DNA of 64,000 nucleotides from Ketobacter sp963922875 (GTDB lineage Bacteria > Pseudomonadota > Gammaproteobacteria > Pseudomonadales > Ketobacteraceae), in the NCBI GenBank assembly GCA_963922875.1, contig CAWUJH010000004.1, positions 248,001 through 312,000 on the forward strand, given 5' to 3'. A program made the position numbers and the translations under genes. The notes below the pieces were generated by a model, which saw only the letters and a program-made list of their open reading frames with translations, was not told the DNA's origin and did no database searches. This document shows positions 41,677-50,679 of the stretch, piece after piece (position 1 is the first letter of the stretch; each line of letters starts with the position of its first letter).

Positions 41677-42876
41677 TCAAAAATGCTGGATGAAATGTTT
41701 AATTCGTTCGGCGGCTTCTATGCATTGCTCTATGGGAGCAACTAAAGCCATCCGGACATGGCCTGCGCCTGGATTAAGGCCGTCAATTTCGCGGGACAGA
41801 AACTGTCCTGGTAACACGGTGACGTGCTCATGTTGGAATAATTCTCGAGCGAACTGGGTATCGTCTATGGGGGTTTCCGGCCATAGGTAAAAACTGGCAT
41901 CGGGCTGACTTACTTTTAGTTGACCAGCAAGGATTTCCAGAACTCGCGCAAATTTCTCTCGGTATAACTGGCGGTTAGCAAAAACATGGCCTTCATCATT
42001 CCAAGCAGCGATGCTGGCGAATTGGTGTTGAACTGGCATTGCGCAACCGTGATAGGTGCGGTACTGCAAATAGCTCTCGATTAACTCTGCATCACCTGCC
42101 ACAAAGCCCGAGCGCAAACCGGGTAGATTAGAACGCTTCGATAGACTATGAAATACCATGCAATGCTTATAATCATGGCGTCCCATAGCCGCACAAGCCT
42201 GCAATAAACCTACCGGTGGGTTAGCTTCATCAAAATATAATTCTGAGTAGCACTCGTCGGAAGCAATTATAAAATCATGCTCGTCTGCTAGTGCAATTAA
42301 CTTTTTCCAAGTGGAAATATCAGTAACTGCGCCAGTAGGATTACCGGGGCTACACACAAATAACATCTGACAATCCTGCCATACCTGAGTTGGCACACTC
42401 TCGTAATTCGGTAGGTAGCCGTTACTGGATTCACAGGGTAAAAAATAGGGTTTGGCTCCAGCTAAATAGGTTGCCCCTTCGTAAATCTGGTAGAAAGGAT
42501 TAGGGCAAACTACCAGTGGGTTAGACTTAGTGCGATCCACAATTACCTGGGTAAATGAGAATAATGCTTCGCGGGTTCCGTTCACCGGTAAAATTTGGGT
42601 TTCAGGGCATAGCCCCGAACTTGCCAGGTGAAAGCGCTTGGTTGCCCAGGCACTGATACTGGTGCGTAATTCGAGTATGCCTTTGGTCAGCGGGTATTGC
42701 GATAGTCCGCCCATATGTGCTGTTAATGCCGCACCCACGAAAGCAGGACTGGTGTGCTTCGGCTCGCCAATGGACAATGCGATATGGCTTTGTGCTGAAC
42801 TAGGACTAGTGCCTTCAAATAACGTCGCTAGTTTGGCGAATGGGTAGGGTTGCAATAGCGCTAAATCTGGATTCAT
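41677..42876 (-). CDS. dapC: Succinyldiaminopimelate transaminase
   Basis: The 399-residue class I/II aminotransferase has the PLP-binding lysine in HSLSKRSNLPGLRSGF, the N-P-x-G motif CSPGNPTGAV, and the aspartate region IIASDECYSELYFDE. It makes N-succinyl-LL-diaminopimelate, the step between DapD and DapE. Its start overlaps the glnD stop codon by four bases, an arrangement common in Pseudomonas-like genomes. Confidence 0.93.
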   Translation of the reverse strand: MNPDLALLQPYPFAKLATLFEGTSPSSAQSHIALSIGEPKHTSPAFVGAALTAHMGGLSQYPLTKGILELRTSISAWATKRFHLASSGLCPETQILPVNGTREALFSFTQVIVDRTKSNPLVVCPNPFYQIYEGATYLAGAKPYFLPCESSNGYLPNYESVPTQVWQDCQMLFVCSPGNPTGAVTDISTWKKLIALADEHDFIIASDECYSELYFDEANPPVGLLQACAAMGRHDYKHCMVFHSLSKRSNLPGLRSGFVAGDAELIESYLQYRTYHGCAMPVQHQFASIAAWNDEGHVFANRQLYREKFARVLEILAGQLKVSQPDASFYLWPETPIDDTQFARELFQHEHVTVLPGQFLSREIDGLNPGAGHVRMALVAPIEQCIEAAERIKHFIQHF

Positions 42877-45575
42877 ATTTTGGGGACCGGGCGATCGAGT
42901 TTCTCTTTAATGGAATCTTTCAGGCTATTGCAAACAGCGGGATCCTGAATCATTTCACCATTAGCGTCTGTTATATAAAATACGTCTTCCACCCGCTCGC
43001 CTAAAGTAGCGATGCGTGCGTTTTGAACGAGCACGTTATTAATCAGGAAAATACAGCCGATTTCGGCCAGCAGGCCAGGTCTGTCCAAGGCGGTAAGTTC
43101 AAGAACCGTGTATTGGTGTTCAATATTATTACTGATGACGACATTGGTAGGTATATAAAAATGTTTGAGTGCCCGCGGCATTCGACGGTGGACAATATCG
43201 GGAAAGCGACTTGGGTCTTGTAGCGCTTCCTTTAGTTTGTCCTTGATCTGCTGCACTCTGGCGACGTCGTCGCCGATATCGCTACCGTTCTCTTCCAGGA
43301 TGATGTAAGTGTCTAAACTAAACCCTAGGGACGAGGTGATAATTTTCGCATCTGCGATGGTCAAACTTAACTGGTTGAGTGCCGCCACCGTTGCGGCAAA
43401 CAGATTTGGCGTATCCTGGGTGTAAATAAAGACTTCAGCGGCGCCTTGGTAGCTGCGGTCATCGGTTTTTCCAATCGTAACCAGCGGCTCACTATTTTGA
43501 CCATGCTGTAAAATCGCTTCAGTGTGCCGGGCTACATCATTGAAGGTTTCCCGCAGAAAGTATTCTTCGCCTAGGTGATCCCAAATATGGCTAACCTCAG
43601 CTTCTGAGTAGCCCCGGTTGAGTAGCAATGCCATGGCATGCTCTCGGGTTTCTTCGATCCAGTCTTGGCGATTGGCGGGGTTTTCCAAGCCTCTTCGTAA
43701 GGCGCGTCGGGCTTCGGTGTATAGTTGCCGCAACAGTGTCGAACGCCATCCATTCCAAAGATTGGGATTGGTTGAGCATATGTCGGCAACTGTTAAGGCA
43801 TGCAGGTAGTCAAGCCTAGTCTGGTCGCCCACAATGCAAGCAAACTCATGAATTACATCAGGATCAGAGACGTCTTTTTTCTGGGCGGTCATGGACATTA
43901 GTAAGTGGTGCTCTACCAACCATGAAACCAGGCTGGCATCCCAGCGGCTTAGTTTGTGGTGGATGCAAAAATTATAGGCGTCAACGGAACCCAACTCCGA
44001 GTGGTCGCCTTCACGACCCTTAGCAAGATCGTGAAACAATCCTGCGATATATAAAAGCTCAACTCTTTGCAACCTGCGGACAATAGCGTGGGTAATGGGG
44101 AAATCATGTTTTAGTTCCGGATGACGATACATTCTCAGGTGTCGCAAGACATGCAGTGCGTGTGCGTCCACGGTGTAAATGTGAAATAAATCAAACTGCA
44201 TTTGGCCGATAACTCGCCCAAATTCAGGGATATAATTGCCCAGAATTCCGTAACGCTTCATGCGGTAGAGTTGGGTGTAAATTTTGTTGGGCGAACGTAA
44301 CAATTCCATGAAATAGCTAATGTTGCGTTCATCGTCACGGAATTCTTGATCAACAAGATGGCGGTTGTCCCGGATCAATCGAATCGTCGCCGCGCGAATC
44401 CCCAGTAATTCATCGTTCTGCGCTAGAATAACGAATATTTCCATTAGCGCGGAAGGCGTTTTTTCGAATACGTCTTTGTGGGTCGTTTCTATATAATTAT
44501 TGCGCGACTGAAAGCGCTCGTTGATGCTTACTATCTCAACCGGCTCATCGGCCCTAAGGATAACCTCATCAAAATCCTGCAGCAGCATATCGTTGAGCTG
44601 TGAGATGGTGAGAGCCACGCGATAGTAGCGTTGCATCATGGTTTCTACGGCAAGATTGACGTTGGAATCCCGATACCCCAACAGGTCGGCAACGGATTTT
44701 TGAAAATCAAATAAGAGGCGGTTTTCGCTGCGCCCGGTTATGATGTGGAGTGCGTAGCGAAGCCGCCACAAAAAGCGCTGTCCCGAGTTTAAGATCCGAT
44801 ATTCTTCATCGGTGAGAAAACCAAAATCAACCAGTTCGCTCAAGCGGTTGGCGTCAAAGTAGCGTTTTGTGACCCAGCCAATAGTTTGAATATCTCTCAA
44901 TCCGCCGGGGGCACTTTTAATATCCGGCTCAAGGTTATACTCAGTGTTGCTGAATTTTTCATGGCGGTTTTTTTGTTCTTGGTACTTGGCGCGAAAGAAA
45001 TCCTTTGGGTTCCAGATTTTATCGCTAGCCGTTGCGTTTTCCATCTGCTTACCCAGGCTTGGAGTTCCAGCGATGGTGCGAGCTTCCATCATGGTGGTGG
45101 CGATGGTAATGTCAGAGCTTGAGAGTTCTGCGCACTCCTGAATAGTTCTGACGCTATGGCCAATTTCCAGTCCGGTATCCCACAGCTCGGTAATGAATTG
45201 TTCAATGGATTGCTGGTGTTGGGCAATGGACGCAGCGTCGTCCAACAATATTAACAAGTCTATGTCCGAATGGGGGTGAAGTTCCGCCCGTCCGTATCCA
45301 CCCACTGCCATAAGTGCGATGTTGTCAGCATCTTTAAAAGCATGTTGTTGCCAAAGTTGGCGCAGTAACTGATCCATTACCCAGGCTCTGCGCCGAATGA
45401 TAAGCTTTATGTTGTGGCGTGCCATGAAACGTTCTGTCAGCACTTTATCGCAGCGCTTTATGGTTTTTTTGACCGCCAAAGGCATGGAGCCAAGTTGTGC
45501 CACTAAATCTAGAAATTCAGCGGCACAATATAACTCAGAATCTGCTTCAAGGTCAGCTATCAGGGGTGTTTTCAT
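42873..45575 (-). CDS. glnD: Bifunctional uridylyltransferase/uridylyl-removing enzyme (PII sensor)
   Basis: The 900-residue protein has the nucleotidyltransferase motif GGYGRAELHPHSDIDLLILL, an HD domain (LFHDLAKGREGDHSELG), and two C-terminal ACT domains (EVFIYTQDTPNLFAATVAAL and VLELTALDRPGLLAEIGCIF). It senses glutamine and adds or removes UMP on PII, which sets nitrogen assimilation. It lies three bases after map and overlaps dapC. Confidence 0.97.
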   Translation of the reverse strand: MKTPLIADLEADSELYCAAEFLDLVAQLGSMPLAVKKTIKRCDKVLTERFMARHNIKLIIRRRAWVMDQLLRQLWQQHAFKDADNIALMAVGGYGRAELHPHSDIDLLILLDDAASIAQHQQSIEQFITELWDTGLEIGHSVRTIQECAELSSSDITIATTMMEARTIAGTPSLGKQMENATASDKIWNPKDFFRAKYQEQKNRHEKFSNTEYNLEPDIKSAPGGLRDIQTIGWVTKRYFDANRLSELVDFGFLTDEEYRILNSGQRFLWRLRYALHIITGRSENRLLFDFQKSVADLLGYRDSNVNLAVETMMQRYYRVALTISQLNDMLLQDFDEVILRADEPVEIVSINERFQSRNNYIETTHKDVFEKTPSALMEIFVILAQNDELLGIRAATIRLIRDNRHLVDQEFRDDERNISYFMELLRSPNKIYTQLYRMKRYGILGNYIPEFGRVIGQMQFDLFHIYTVDAHALHVLRHLRMYRHPELKHDFPITHAIVRRLQRVELLYIAGLFHDLAKGREGDHSELGSVDAYNFCIHHKLSRWDASLVSWLVEHHLLMSMTAQKKDVSDPDVIHEFACIVGDQTRLDYLHALTVADICSTNPNLWNGWRSTLLRQLYTEARRALRRGLENPANRQDWIEETREHAMALLLNRGYSEAEVSHIWDHLGEEYFLRETFNDVARHTEAILQHGQNSEPLVTIGKTDDRSYQGAAEVFIYTQDTPNLFAATVAALNQLSLTIADAKIITSSLGFSLDTYIILEENGSDIGDDVARVQQIKDKLKEALQDPSRFPDIVHRRMPRALKHFYIPTNVVISNNIEHQYTVLELTALDRPGLLAEIGCIFLINNVLVQNARIATLGERVEDVFYITDANGEMIQDPAVCNSLKDSIKEKLDRPVPKI

Positions 45576-45578
45576 AAT

Positions 45579-46355
45579 TTAAGAAAAATCGGTTTCTTCA
45601 CTGCGCCTAGTAAGCACTTCGTAGCCCGTATCGGTCACCAGGAGTGTATGTTCCCATTGGGCAGATAACTTATGATCTTTGGTGACAACTGTCCATTTGT
45701 CGGGCAATAACTTGGTGAAACGCTTGCCAGCATTGATCATCGGTTCGATAGTAAAAGTCATGCCCGGTTGCAACAATACTCCGGTATCGGGTTTCCCGTA
45801 GTGCAGTACTTGAGGGTCCTCATGAAAGCCTTCCCCGATACCATGGCCACAGTATTCTCGCACCACGGAATAGTGGTGTGATTCAGCATGAGCTTGGATC
45901 GCGGCACCGATATCACCGAGCCTGATGCCGGGGCGAACCATCTTGATTCCCAGGTAAAGACACTCTTGAGTGATGCGTATTAAGCGCTCGGCTTGGATGG
46001 AAGCCTCGCCAACCACAAACATTTTACTGGTGTCACCATGAAAGCCATCTTTAATAACAGTGATATCAATATTTATGATGTCACCTTTTTTGAGAACTTT
46101 TTTATCGCTGGGAATGCCGTGACAAATTACGTGGTTTACTGACGTGCAAATAGACTTGGGGAATCCCCGATAATTCAGAGGGGCAGGGATCGCTTTTTGC
46201 TCATTCACAATGTAGTCGTGGCAGATGCGGTCCAAGGCGTCAGTGGTGATGCCTGGCTGTACATGCTCTTCAATCATTTCAAGCACTTCCGCAGCTAAAC
46301 GACCAGCGGTGCGCATTTTGGCGATTTGTTCCGGTGTTTTAATGATAATGCTCAT
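45579..46355 (-). CDS. map: Type I methionine aminopeptidase
   Basis: The 258-residue enzyme has the pita-bread fold signatures NHVICHGIPSDKKVLKKGDI, DITVIKDGFHGDTSKMFVVG, EYCGHGIGEGFHEDPQVLHY and FTIEPMIN, which contain the five metal ligands. It removes the initiator methionine from nascent proteins. It is divergent from rpsB across a 314-base gap, the standard arrangement, and is co-transcribed with glnD. Confidence 0.98.
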   Translation of the reverse strand: MSIIIKTPEQIAKMRTAGRLAAEVLEMIEEHVQPGITTDALDRICHDYIVNEQKAIPAPLNYRGFPKSICTSVNHVICHGIPSDKKVLKKGDIINIDITVIKDGFHGDTSKMFVVGEASIQAERLIRITQECLYLGIKMVRPGIRLGDIGAAIQAHAESHHYSVVREYCGHGIGEGFHEDPQVLHYGKPDTGVLLQPGMTFTIEPMINAGKRFTKLLPDKWTVVTKDHKLSAQWEHTLLVTDTGYEVLTRRSEETDFS

Positions 46356-46505
46356 GAAACCTAGTTCAATTAGACTGTGTGGTGGCGCAGTGCCAGAGTA
46401 TTAGGGGCAAACTAAACGGTCTATTGTACATGGGCTCTGAGTTTGGATATACCCCTAGTGCCGTAAGGTTATAGGTCAGTTACGGCTTTGACATCCCTCT
46501 GCGCC

Positions 46506-46534
46506 TTGTGGGTAAGTGCGGTTTGTGGTATAAA
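46506..46534 (+). promoter_or_regulatory. rpsB-tsf promoter
   Basis: TTGTGG (46506-46511) and TATAAA (46529-46534) are separated by 17 bases. The bases after the -10 box (GCGCCGCGC) are strongly GC-rich, a discriminator typical of stringently controlled ribosomal-protein promoters. Confidence 0.75.
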
Positions 46535-46540
46535 GCGCCG

Positions 46541-46669
46541 CGCAATTAAACTAAACGTGAAATCCGCACACGTTCCGTCACATAGACCAGGGTGCCAGTG
46601 GCATTTTTTTGCCCAGGGTTGGTTTATGGGGGACGTGGAGGCCTAACCCAGACAATTCAGGAGTCTATT
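46541..46669 (+). ncRNA. rpsB leader RNA (S2 autoregulatory 5' UTR)
   Basis: The untranslated leader carries the conserved-looking segments GGGTGCCAGTGGCAT, TTGCCCAGGGTTGG and GGACGTGGAGGCCTAACCC, with pairing between GGGTT and AACCC and between GTGCCAGTGGCAT-type arms. Leaders of this kind in gammaproteobacteria let excess S2 protein repress its own translation. GGAG precedes the rpsB ATG. Confidence 0.7.
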
Positions 46670-47446
46670 ATGACCACTCAAGTCAGTATGCGAGATATGC
46701 TGAAAGCTGGTGTCCACTTTGGTCACCAAACACGCTTTTGGAACCCCAAAATGGGCGAATTTATATTCGGCGCCCGTAATAAAATTCATATTATCAACTT
46801 GGAGCAAACGGTACCTGCGTTCAATGATGCTTTGACGTTTGTAAACAAGCTGACTTCACACAAGAATAAAATCCTGTTTGTTGGCACCAAGCGTGCTGCC
46901 AGCAAAATCGTGCAAGAGCAAGCCAAGCGTGCCGGAATGCCTTATGTAAATCACCGGTGGTTGGGTGGTATGTTGACGAACTGGAAAACCATTCGTCAAT
47001 CAATCCGACGCTTGAAGGATCTTGAGACCCAAAGTCAGGATGGAACTTTTGATAAGTTGACTAAAAAAGAAGCATTGATGCGCGCCCGTGAAATGGAAAA
47101 GCTTGAGCGTAGCTTGGGTGGTATCAAGGATATGGGCGGTTTGCCAGACGCAATGTTTGTAATCGATGTAGATCACGAGCGTATTGCCGTAACCGAAGCG
47201 AATAAACTGGGTATTCCTGTTATCGGAATCGTTGACACTAACAGTAATCCTGACGGTGTTGATTACGTAATCCCCGGTAATGACGACGCCATAAAGGCGA
47301 TTCAACTATATGTTGAGTCTATTGCTACAGCCTGTATAGAAGGTGCTGAATACGCTAAAACTGCGGGTGGGGCGGCTAGCAGTGTCGAAGCCGACGGTTT
47401 TGTTGAAGTGGCAGATGATAACGGCGCAGCAGCAGCGGCTAACTAA
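46670..47446 (+). CDS. rpsB: 30S ribosomal protein S2
   Basis: The 258-residue protein matches S2 throughout: MRDMLKAGVHFGHQTRFWNP, LFVGTKRAASKIVQEQAKRA, NHRWLGGMLTNWKTIRQSI, LPDAMFVIDVDHERIAVTEA and PVIGIVDTNSNPDGVDYVIP. I take the ATG at 46670 with GGAG upstream; an in-frame start 26 codons earlier lies inside the leader RNA. The Ala-rich tail (DNGAAAAAN) is lineage-specific. Confidence 0.98.
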   Translation: MTTQVSMRDMLKAGVHFGHQTRFWNPKMGEFIFGARNKIHIINLEQTVPAFNDALTFVNKLTSHKNKILFVGTKRAASKIVQEQAKRAGMPYVNHRWLGGMLTNWKTIRQSIRRLKDLETQSQDGTFDKLTKKEALMRAREMEKLERSLGGIKDMGGLPDAMFVIDVDHERIAVTEANKLGIPVIGIVDTNSNPDGVDYVIPGNDDAIKAIQLYVESIATACIEGAEYAKTAGGAASSVEADGFVEVADDNGAAAAAN

Positions 47447-47493
47447 GCCTCTGCTTTGTCCGACAGCAGTAATGCACATTGGCGTGCAATTCT

Positions 47494-47518
47494 AAAAGGG
47501 GGCGATGCCCCCTTTTTT
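47494..47518 (+). terminator. Attenuator/terminator between rpsB and tsf
   Basis: AAAAGGGGGC and GCCCCC with six T residues form a strong intrinsic terminator in the 118-base gap. A partial terminator here would lower tsf expression relative to rpsB, as is known in E. coli. Confidence 0.85.
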
Positions 47519-47564
47519 AAACAAATTCTTATATGAACATTCACTAAGGCAAGAGGAAATTCTC

Positions 47565-48452
47565 ATGGCTGTGACTGCCGCATTGGTAAAAGAACTTCGT
47601 GAGCGCACGGGTTTAGGTATGATGGAGTGCAAAAATGCACTCGTTGAAACAGCAGGCGATATCGAGACTGCAATTGATAATCTGCGCAAATCCGGTCAAG
47701 CAAAAGCCGCCAAAAAGGCAGGCCGTACTGCAGCAGAAGGCATTGTTATTGCTAAGGTATCTGAATCAGGTACTCAAGGCATCTTGTTAGAGGTTAATAG
47801 TGAAACGGACTTTGTTGCCCGTGATGACAACTTCTTGAATTTTGCGAATCAAGTGGCTCAGCGTGTTCTGGATACTCAAGAAATCGATCCAGCTAAGTTA
47901 CTCGAGTTGTCCTATATCGAGGGGGGCGAAGATAGTATTGAAGTCGCTCGCTCCGCATTGGTACAAAAGATTGGCGAAAACATCCAAGTTAGACGGGCTT
48001 ACATCCTGGAAAGTGCTGAAGGTGTCGTGTCTGATTACGTACACAGCGGCAAGATAGGTGTGTTGGTAGGTTTGAAAGCTGGTGATGCTAACCTTGCTAA
48101 AGATGTAGCCATGCACGTGGCGGCATCGAATCCATTAGTGGTAAGCTCTGATCAGGTGGATCAGGCGACTCTGGATAAAGAAGAAGAGATCTATACGGCC
48201 CAGGCTGCTGAAAGCGGCAAACCCGCCGATATCGTGGAAAAAATGGTTAAAGGTCGAATTTCCAAGTTCCTCAAAGAAGTCAGCTTGATTGACCAGCCAT
48301 TTGTCAAGGATCCAGATACATCGGTTGGCAAGTTGGTCAAGAGTGCTGGCGCAGAAGTTGTGGCCTTTATCCGTATAGAGGTAGGTGAAGGAATTGAAAA
48401 AGAAGTAGTTGATTTCGCTTCGGAAGTAATGGCGCAAGTTCGCGGCGAATAA
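47565..48452 (+). CDS. tsf: Elongation factor Ts
   Basis: The 295-residue protein has the N-terminal UBA-like module with LVKELRERTGLGMMECKNAL, the core KIGVLVGLKA, DVAMHVAASNPLVV, and a C-terminal module. It exchanges GDP for GTP on EF-Tu. The ATG at 47565 has AGAGGAA at the right spacing; a longer frame from 47505 starts inside the attenuator stem. Confidence 0.98.
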   Translation: MAVTAALVKELRERTGLGMMECKNALVETAGDIETAIDNLRKSGQAKAAKKAGRTAAEGIVIAKVSESGTQGILLEVNSETDFVARDDNFLNFANQVAQRVLDTQEIDPAKLLELSYIEGGEDSIEVARSALVQKIGENIQVRRAYILESAEGVVSDYVHSGKIGVLVGLKAGDANLAKDVAMHVAASNPLVVSSDQVDQATLDKEEEIYTAQAAESGKPADIVEKMVKGRISKFLKEVSLIDQPFVKDPDTSVGKLVKSAGAEVVAFIRIEVGEGIEKEVVDFASEVMAQVRGE

Positions 48453-48467
48453 ATTCCCATAAAAATC

Positions 48468-48530
48468 AAAGGCACCCATGGACTGAACCAGATAGACTTG
48501 GTTATTATGCCAGCCCGTGAGTGCCTTTTT
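48468..48530 (+). terminator. Terminator-like hairpin after tsf
   Basis: AAAGGCAC (48468-48475) pairs with GTGCCTTT (48521-48528), which is followed by further T residues. The 45-base loop holds its own small stem (ACCA/TGGT). It may separate tsf from pyrH. Confidence 0.65.
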
Positions 48531-48554
48531 AGAATGTGAATTTGTTGGAGTACT

Positions 48555-49283
48555 ATGATGCCGGCAGCTGATCGAGCCCCAAGATATAAACGTGTACTGC
48601 TGAAACTCAGTGGTGAAGCGCTAATGGGTAAATTAGAATTTGGAATTGACCCGGCCGTGCTGGATCGTATGGCGTTGGAAATAGGTCAATTGCGAGGCAT
48701 TGGTGTTCAGGTTGCCTTAGTAATAGGTGGTGGCAATCTTTTTCGTGGCGCTGCTCTCCAAAAAGCAGGGCTGGATCGCGTTAGTGGCGATCACATGGGG
48801 ATGTTGGCAACACTAATGAATGGAATCGCCATGCGTGATTCCCTCGAACGCGCCAATATACCTACTTGCCTGATGTCTGCCATTCAAATGAGTGGTGTTG
48901 TAGAACATTATGATCGTCGTCGCTCCATGCGTTTGCTTGGCGAAGGCACCGTGGTTATTTTTGCCGCAGGGACGGGTAACCCGTTTTTTACCACCGACTC
49001 AGCCGCTTGTTTACGGGGCATAGAAGTTGAAGCAGACGTGGTATTTAAAGCGACAAAAGTTGATGGCGTTTACGATTCCGACCCCGTGGCCAATCCAGAT
49101 GCGGTGAAGTACAGTCATTTAAGTTACGACGAAGTCCTCGAAAAGAAACTGGGTGTGATGGATTTAACGGCTATTTGTCTGTGTCGGGATCATGATATGC
49201 CGGTTCGTGTTTTTAACATGAATCAGGCAGGTTCACTGTTGGCTGTCACCTTGGGTGGTAGTGACGGAACATTGATTGGATAA
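48555..49283 (+). CDS. pyrH: UMP kinase
   Basis: The 242-residue amino-acid-kinase-fold protein has RVLLKLSGEALMG, ALVIGGGNLFRGAAL, RVSGDHMGMLATLMNGIAMR, FAAGTGNPFFTTDSAACLRG and KATKVDGVYDSDP. It phosphorylates UMP to UDP and is hexameric and GTP-regulated in this group. frr follows after 12 bases. Confidence 0.97.
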   Translation: MMPAADRAPRYKRVLLKLSGEALMGKLEFGIDPAVLDRMALEIGQLRGIGVQVALVIGGGNLFRGAALQKAGLDRVSGDHMGMLATLMNGIAMRDSLERANIPTCLMSAIQMSGVVEHYDRRRSMRLLGEGTVVIFAAGTGNPFFTTDSAACLRGIEVEADVVFKATKVDGVYDSDPVANPDAVKYSHLSYDEVLEKKLGVMDLTAICLCRDHDMPVRVFNMNQAGSLLAVTLGGSDGTLIG

Positions 49284-49295
49284 GGGTACCGTACC

Positions 49296-49853
49296 GTGAT
49301 AAACGATATTAAAAAAGATGCTGAAACGCGGATGAAGAAATCCCTGGATGCACTTGAAGTGGCCTTCAAGAAAATTCGTACTGGAAGAGCTCATCCCAGC
49401 ATTCTAGATAGTGTTATGGTTCCGTACTACGGAACAGATACGCCCTTAAAACAAGTGGCGAACGTGGGAATTGAGGATGGTCGTACATTGTCTATAACGG
49501 CCTGGGAACGGCACTTAATTCCAGACATAGAAAAAGCCATCATGAAGGCTGATTTGGGTTTAAATCCGAGCAGTAACGGTGACATGATCAGAGTACCCAT
49601 GCCGGCGTTAACTGAGCAAACCCGCAAGGAAATGATCAAGGTGTGTCGCTCTGAAGCGGAGCAGGGTAGAGTTGCAATACGTAATATCCGGCGTGATGCT
49701 AATAGTGATTTGAAAGATCTGCTGAAAGAAAAAGAAATCAGTGAAGACGAAGAGCGCAAAGGTCAGGATGATATCCAAAAATTGACCGACAAGTATGTCG
49801 CGATCGTTGAAGAAATGACTAAGCAAAAAGAAGCTGATTTGCTGGAAGTCTAG
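49296..49853 (+). CDS. frr: Ribosome recycling factor
   Basis: The 185-residue protein starts with GTG and matches RRF along its length: KKIRTGRAHPSILDSVMVPY, YYGTDTPLKQVANV, KAIMKADLGLNPSSNGDMIR and PMPALTEQTRKEM. With EF-G it splits post-termination ribosomes. The perfect hairpin 8 bases after its stop may end or stabilise the transcript. Confidence 0.97.
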   Translation: MINDIKKDAETRMKKSLDALEVAFKKIRTGRAHPSILDSVMVPYYGTDTPLKQVANVGIEDGRTLSITAWERHLIPDIEKAIMKADLGLNPSSNGDMIRVPMPALTEQTRKEMIKVCRSEAEQGRVAIRNIRRDANSDLKDLLKEKEISEDEERKGQDDIQKLTDKYVAIVEEMTKQKEADLLEV

Positions 49854-49860
49854 TTCATGC

Positions 49861-49881
49861 AGCGAGATCTCTGATCTCGCT
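49861..49881. repeat. Perfect 9-bp hairpin between frr and uppS
   Basis: AGCGAGATC and GATCTCGCT flank a three-base loop. No T-run follows, so it is more likely an RNA-stabilising or processing stem, or a weak terminator, than a full terminator. Confidence 0.7.
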
Positions 49882-49910
49882 AAATCCGCACTCCCGGCTC
49901 GAGAGTAAAT

Positions 49911-50678
49911 GTGACTGTACAATCATCTGCCCCAGATACTGATTCCAACCAATCTCCGGTGCCGCGCCATCTAGCCATTATCATGGATGGGAATAATCGT
50001 TGGGCCAAACAGCGCGGCCTCGGGGGTGTTGAGGGACATAGAGCCGGCGCCAAAGCCGTAAAAGCTACGGTCGAAAACTGCGCTCGTGCAGGCGTCGAAG
50101 TATTAACCGTTTATGCCTTTAGCAGTGAAAATTGGCGTCGTCCCAAAGCCGAAGTAGAAGGATTGATGACGCTGTTTCTGGAATCCCTGGCACAAGAAGT
50201 TCCGCAGCTGAATGAAAATGGTATTCGGCTGCAGTTTATAGGTGATTTGAACGCTTTTAACGCTGAGCTGCAAAGCCAGATGCGGGAATCAATGGCGATG
50301 ACCGCCGCTAACAAGGGCATGATTTTTGCCGTGGCGGTGAATTACGGTGGTCACTGGGATATTGCGAATGCTTGTCAGCAACTGGCAGAGCAAGTGCAAG
50401 TTGGTGCCTTGCAACCCGCGGAAATTACTCCAGAAAAGGTTCAGCAGTATATTGCCCTGGGTGATCTTCCATTGCCGGATTTGTTGATTAGAACCGGTGG
50501 AGAGGAGAGAGTCAGTAACTTCCTGCTATGGCAAATTGCTTACGCTGAGTTCTATTTTACGCCAATTTTTTGGCCTGATTTCGACAAACAAGAATTGGAG
50601 AAGGCGTTCACCCTGTATCAGGGTCGGCAGCGGCGCTTTGGTCGTACCAGTGAGCAAATAGAGGCCAACCAAAACTGA
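49911..50678 (+). CDS. uppS: Undecaprenyl diphosphate synthase
   Basis: The 255-residue cis-prenyltransferase has the catalytic IIMDGNNRWAKQRGLGGVEG, TVYAFSSENWRRP, and RTGGEERVSNFLLWQIAYAE. It makes the C55 lipid carrier for peptidoglycan and O-antigen assembly. It starts with GTG. cdsA follows after one base. Confidence 0.96.
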   Translation: MTVQSSAPDTDSNQSPVPRHLAIIMDGNNRWAKQRGLGGVEGHRAGAKAVKATVENCARAGVEVLTVYAFSSENWRRPKAEVEGLMTLFLESLAQEVPQLNENGIRLQFIGDLNAFNAELQSQMRESMAMTAANKGMIFAVAVNYGGHWDIANACQQLAEQVQVGALQPAEITPEKVQQYIALGDLPLPDLLIRTGGEERVSNFLLWQIAYAEFYFTPIFWPDFDKQELEKAFTLYQGRQRRFGRTSEQIEANQN

Positions 50679-50679
50679 T

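Noticed and set aside
46592..46669. 26-codon N-terminal extension of RpsB
   Set aside because: It lies inside the conserved S2 leader RNA, and the ATG at 46670 has GGAG at the right spacing.
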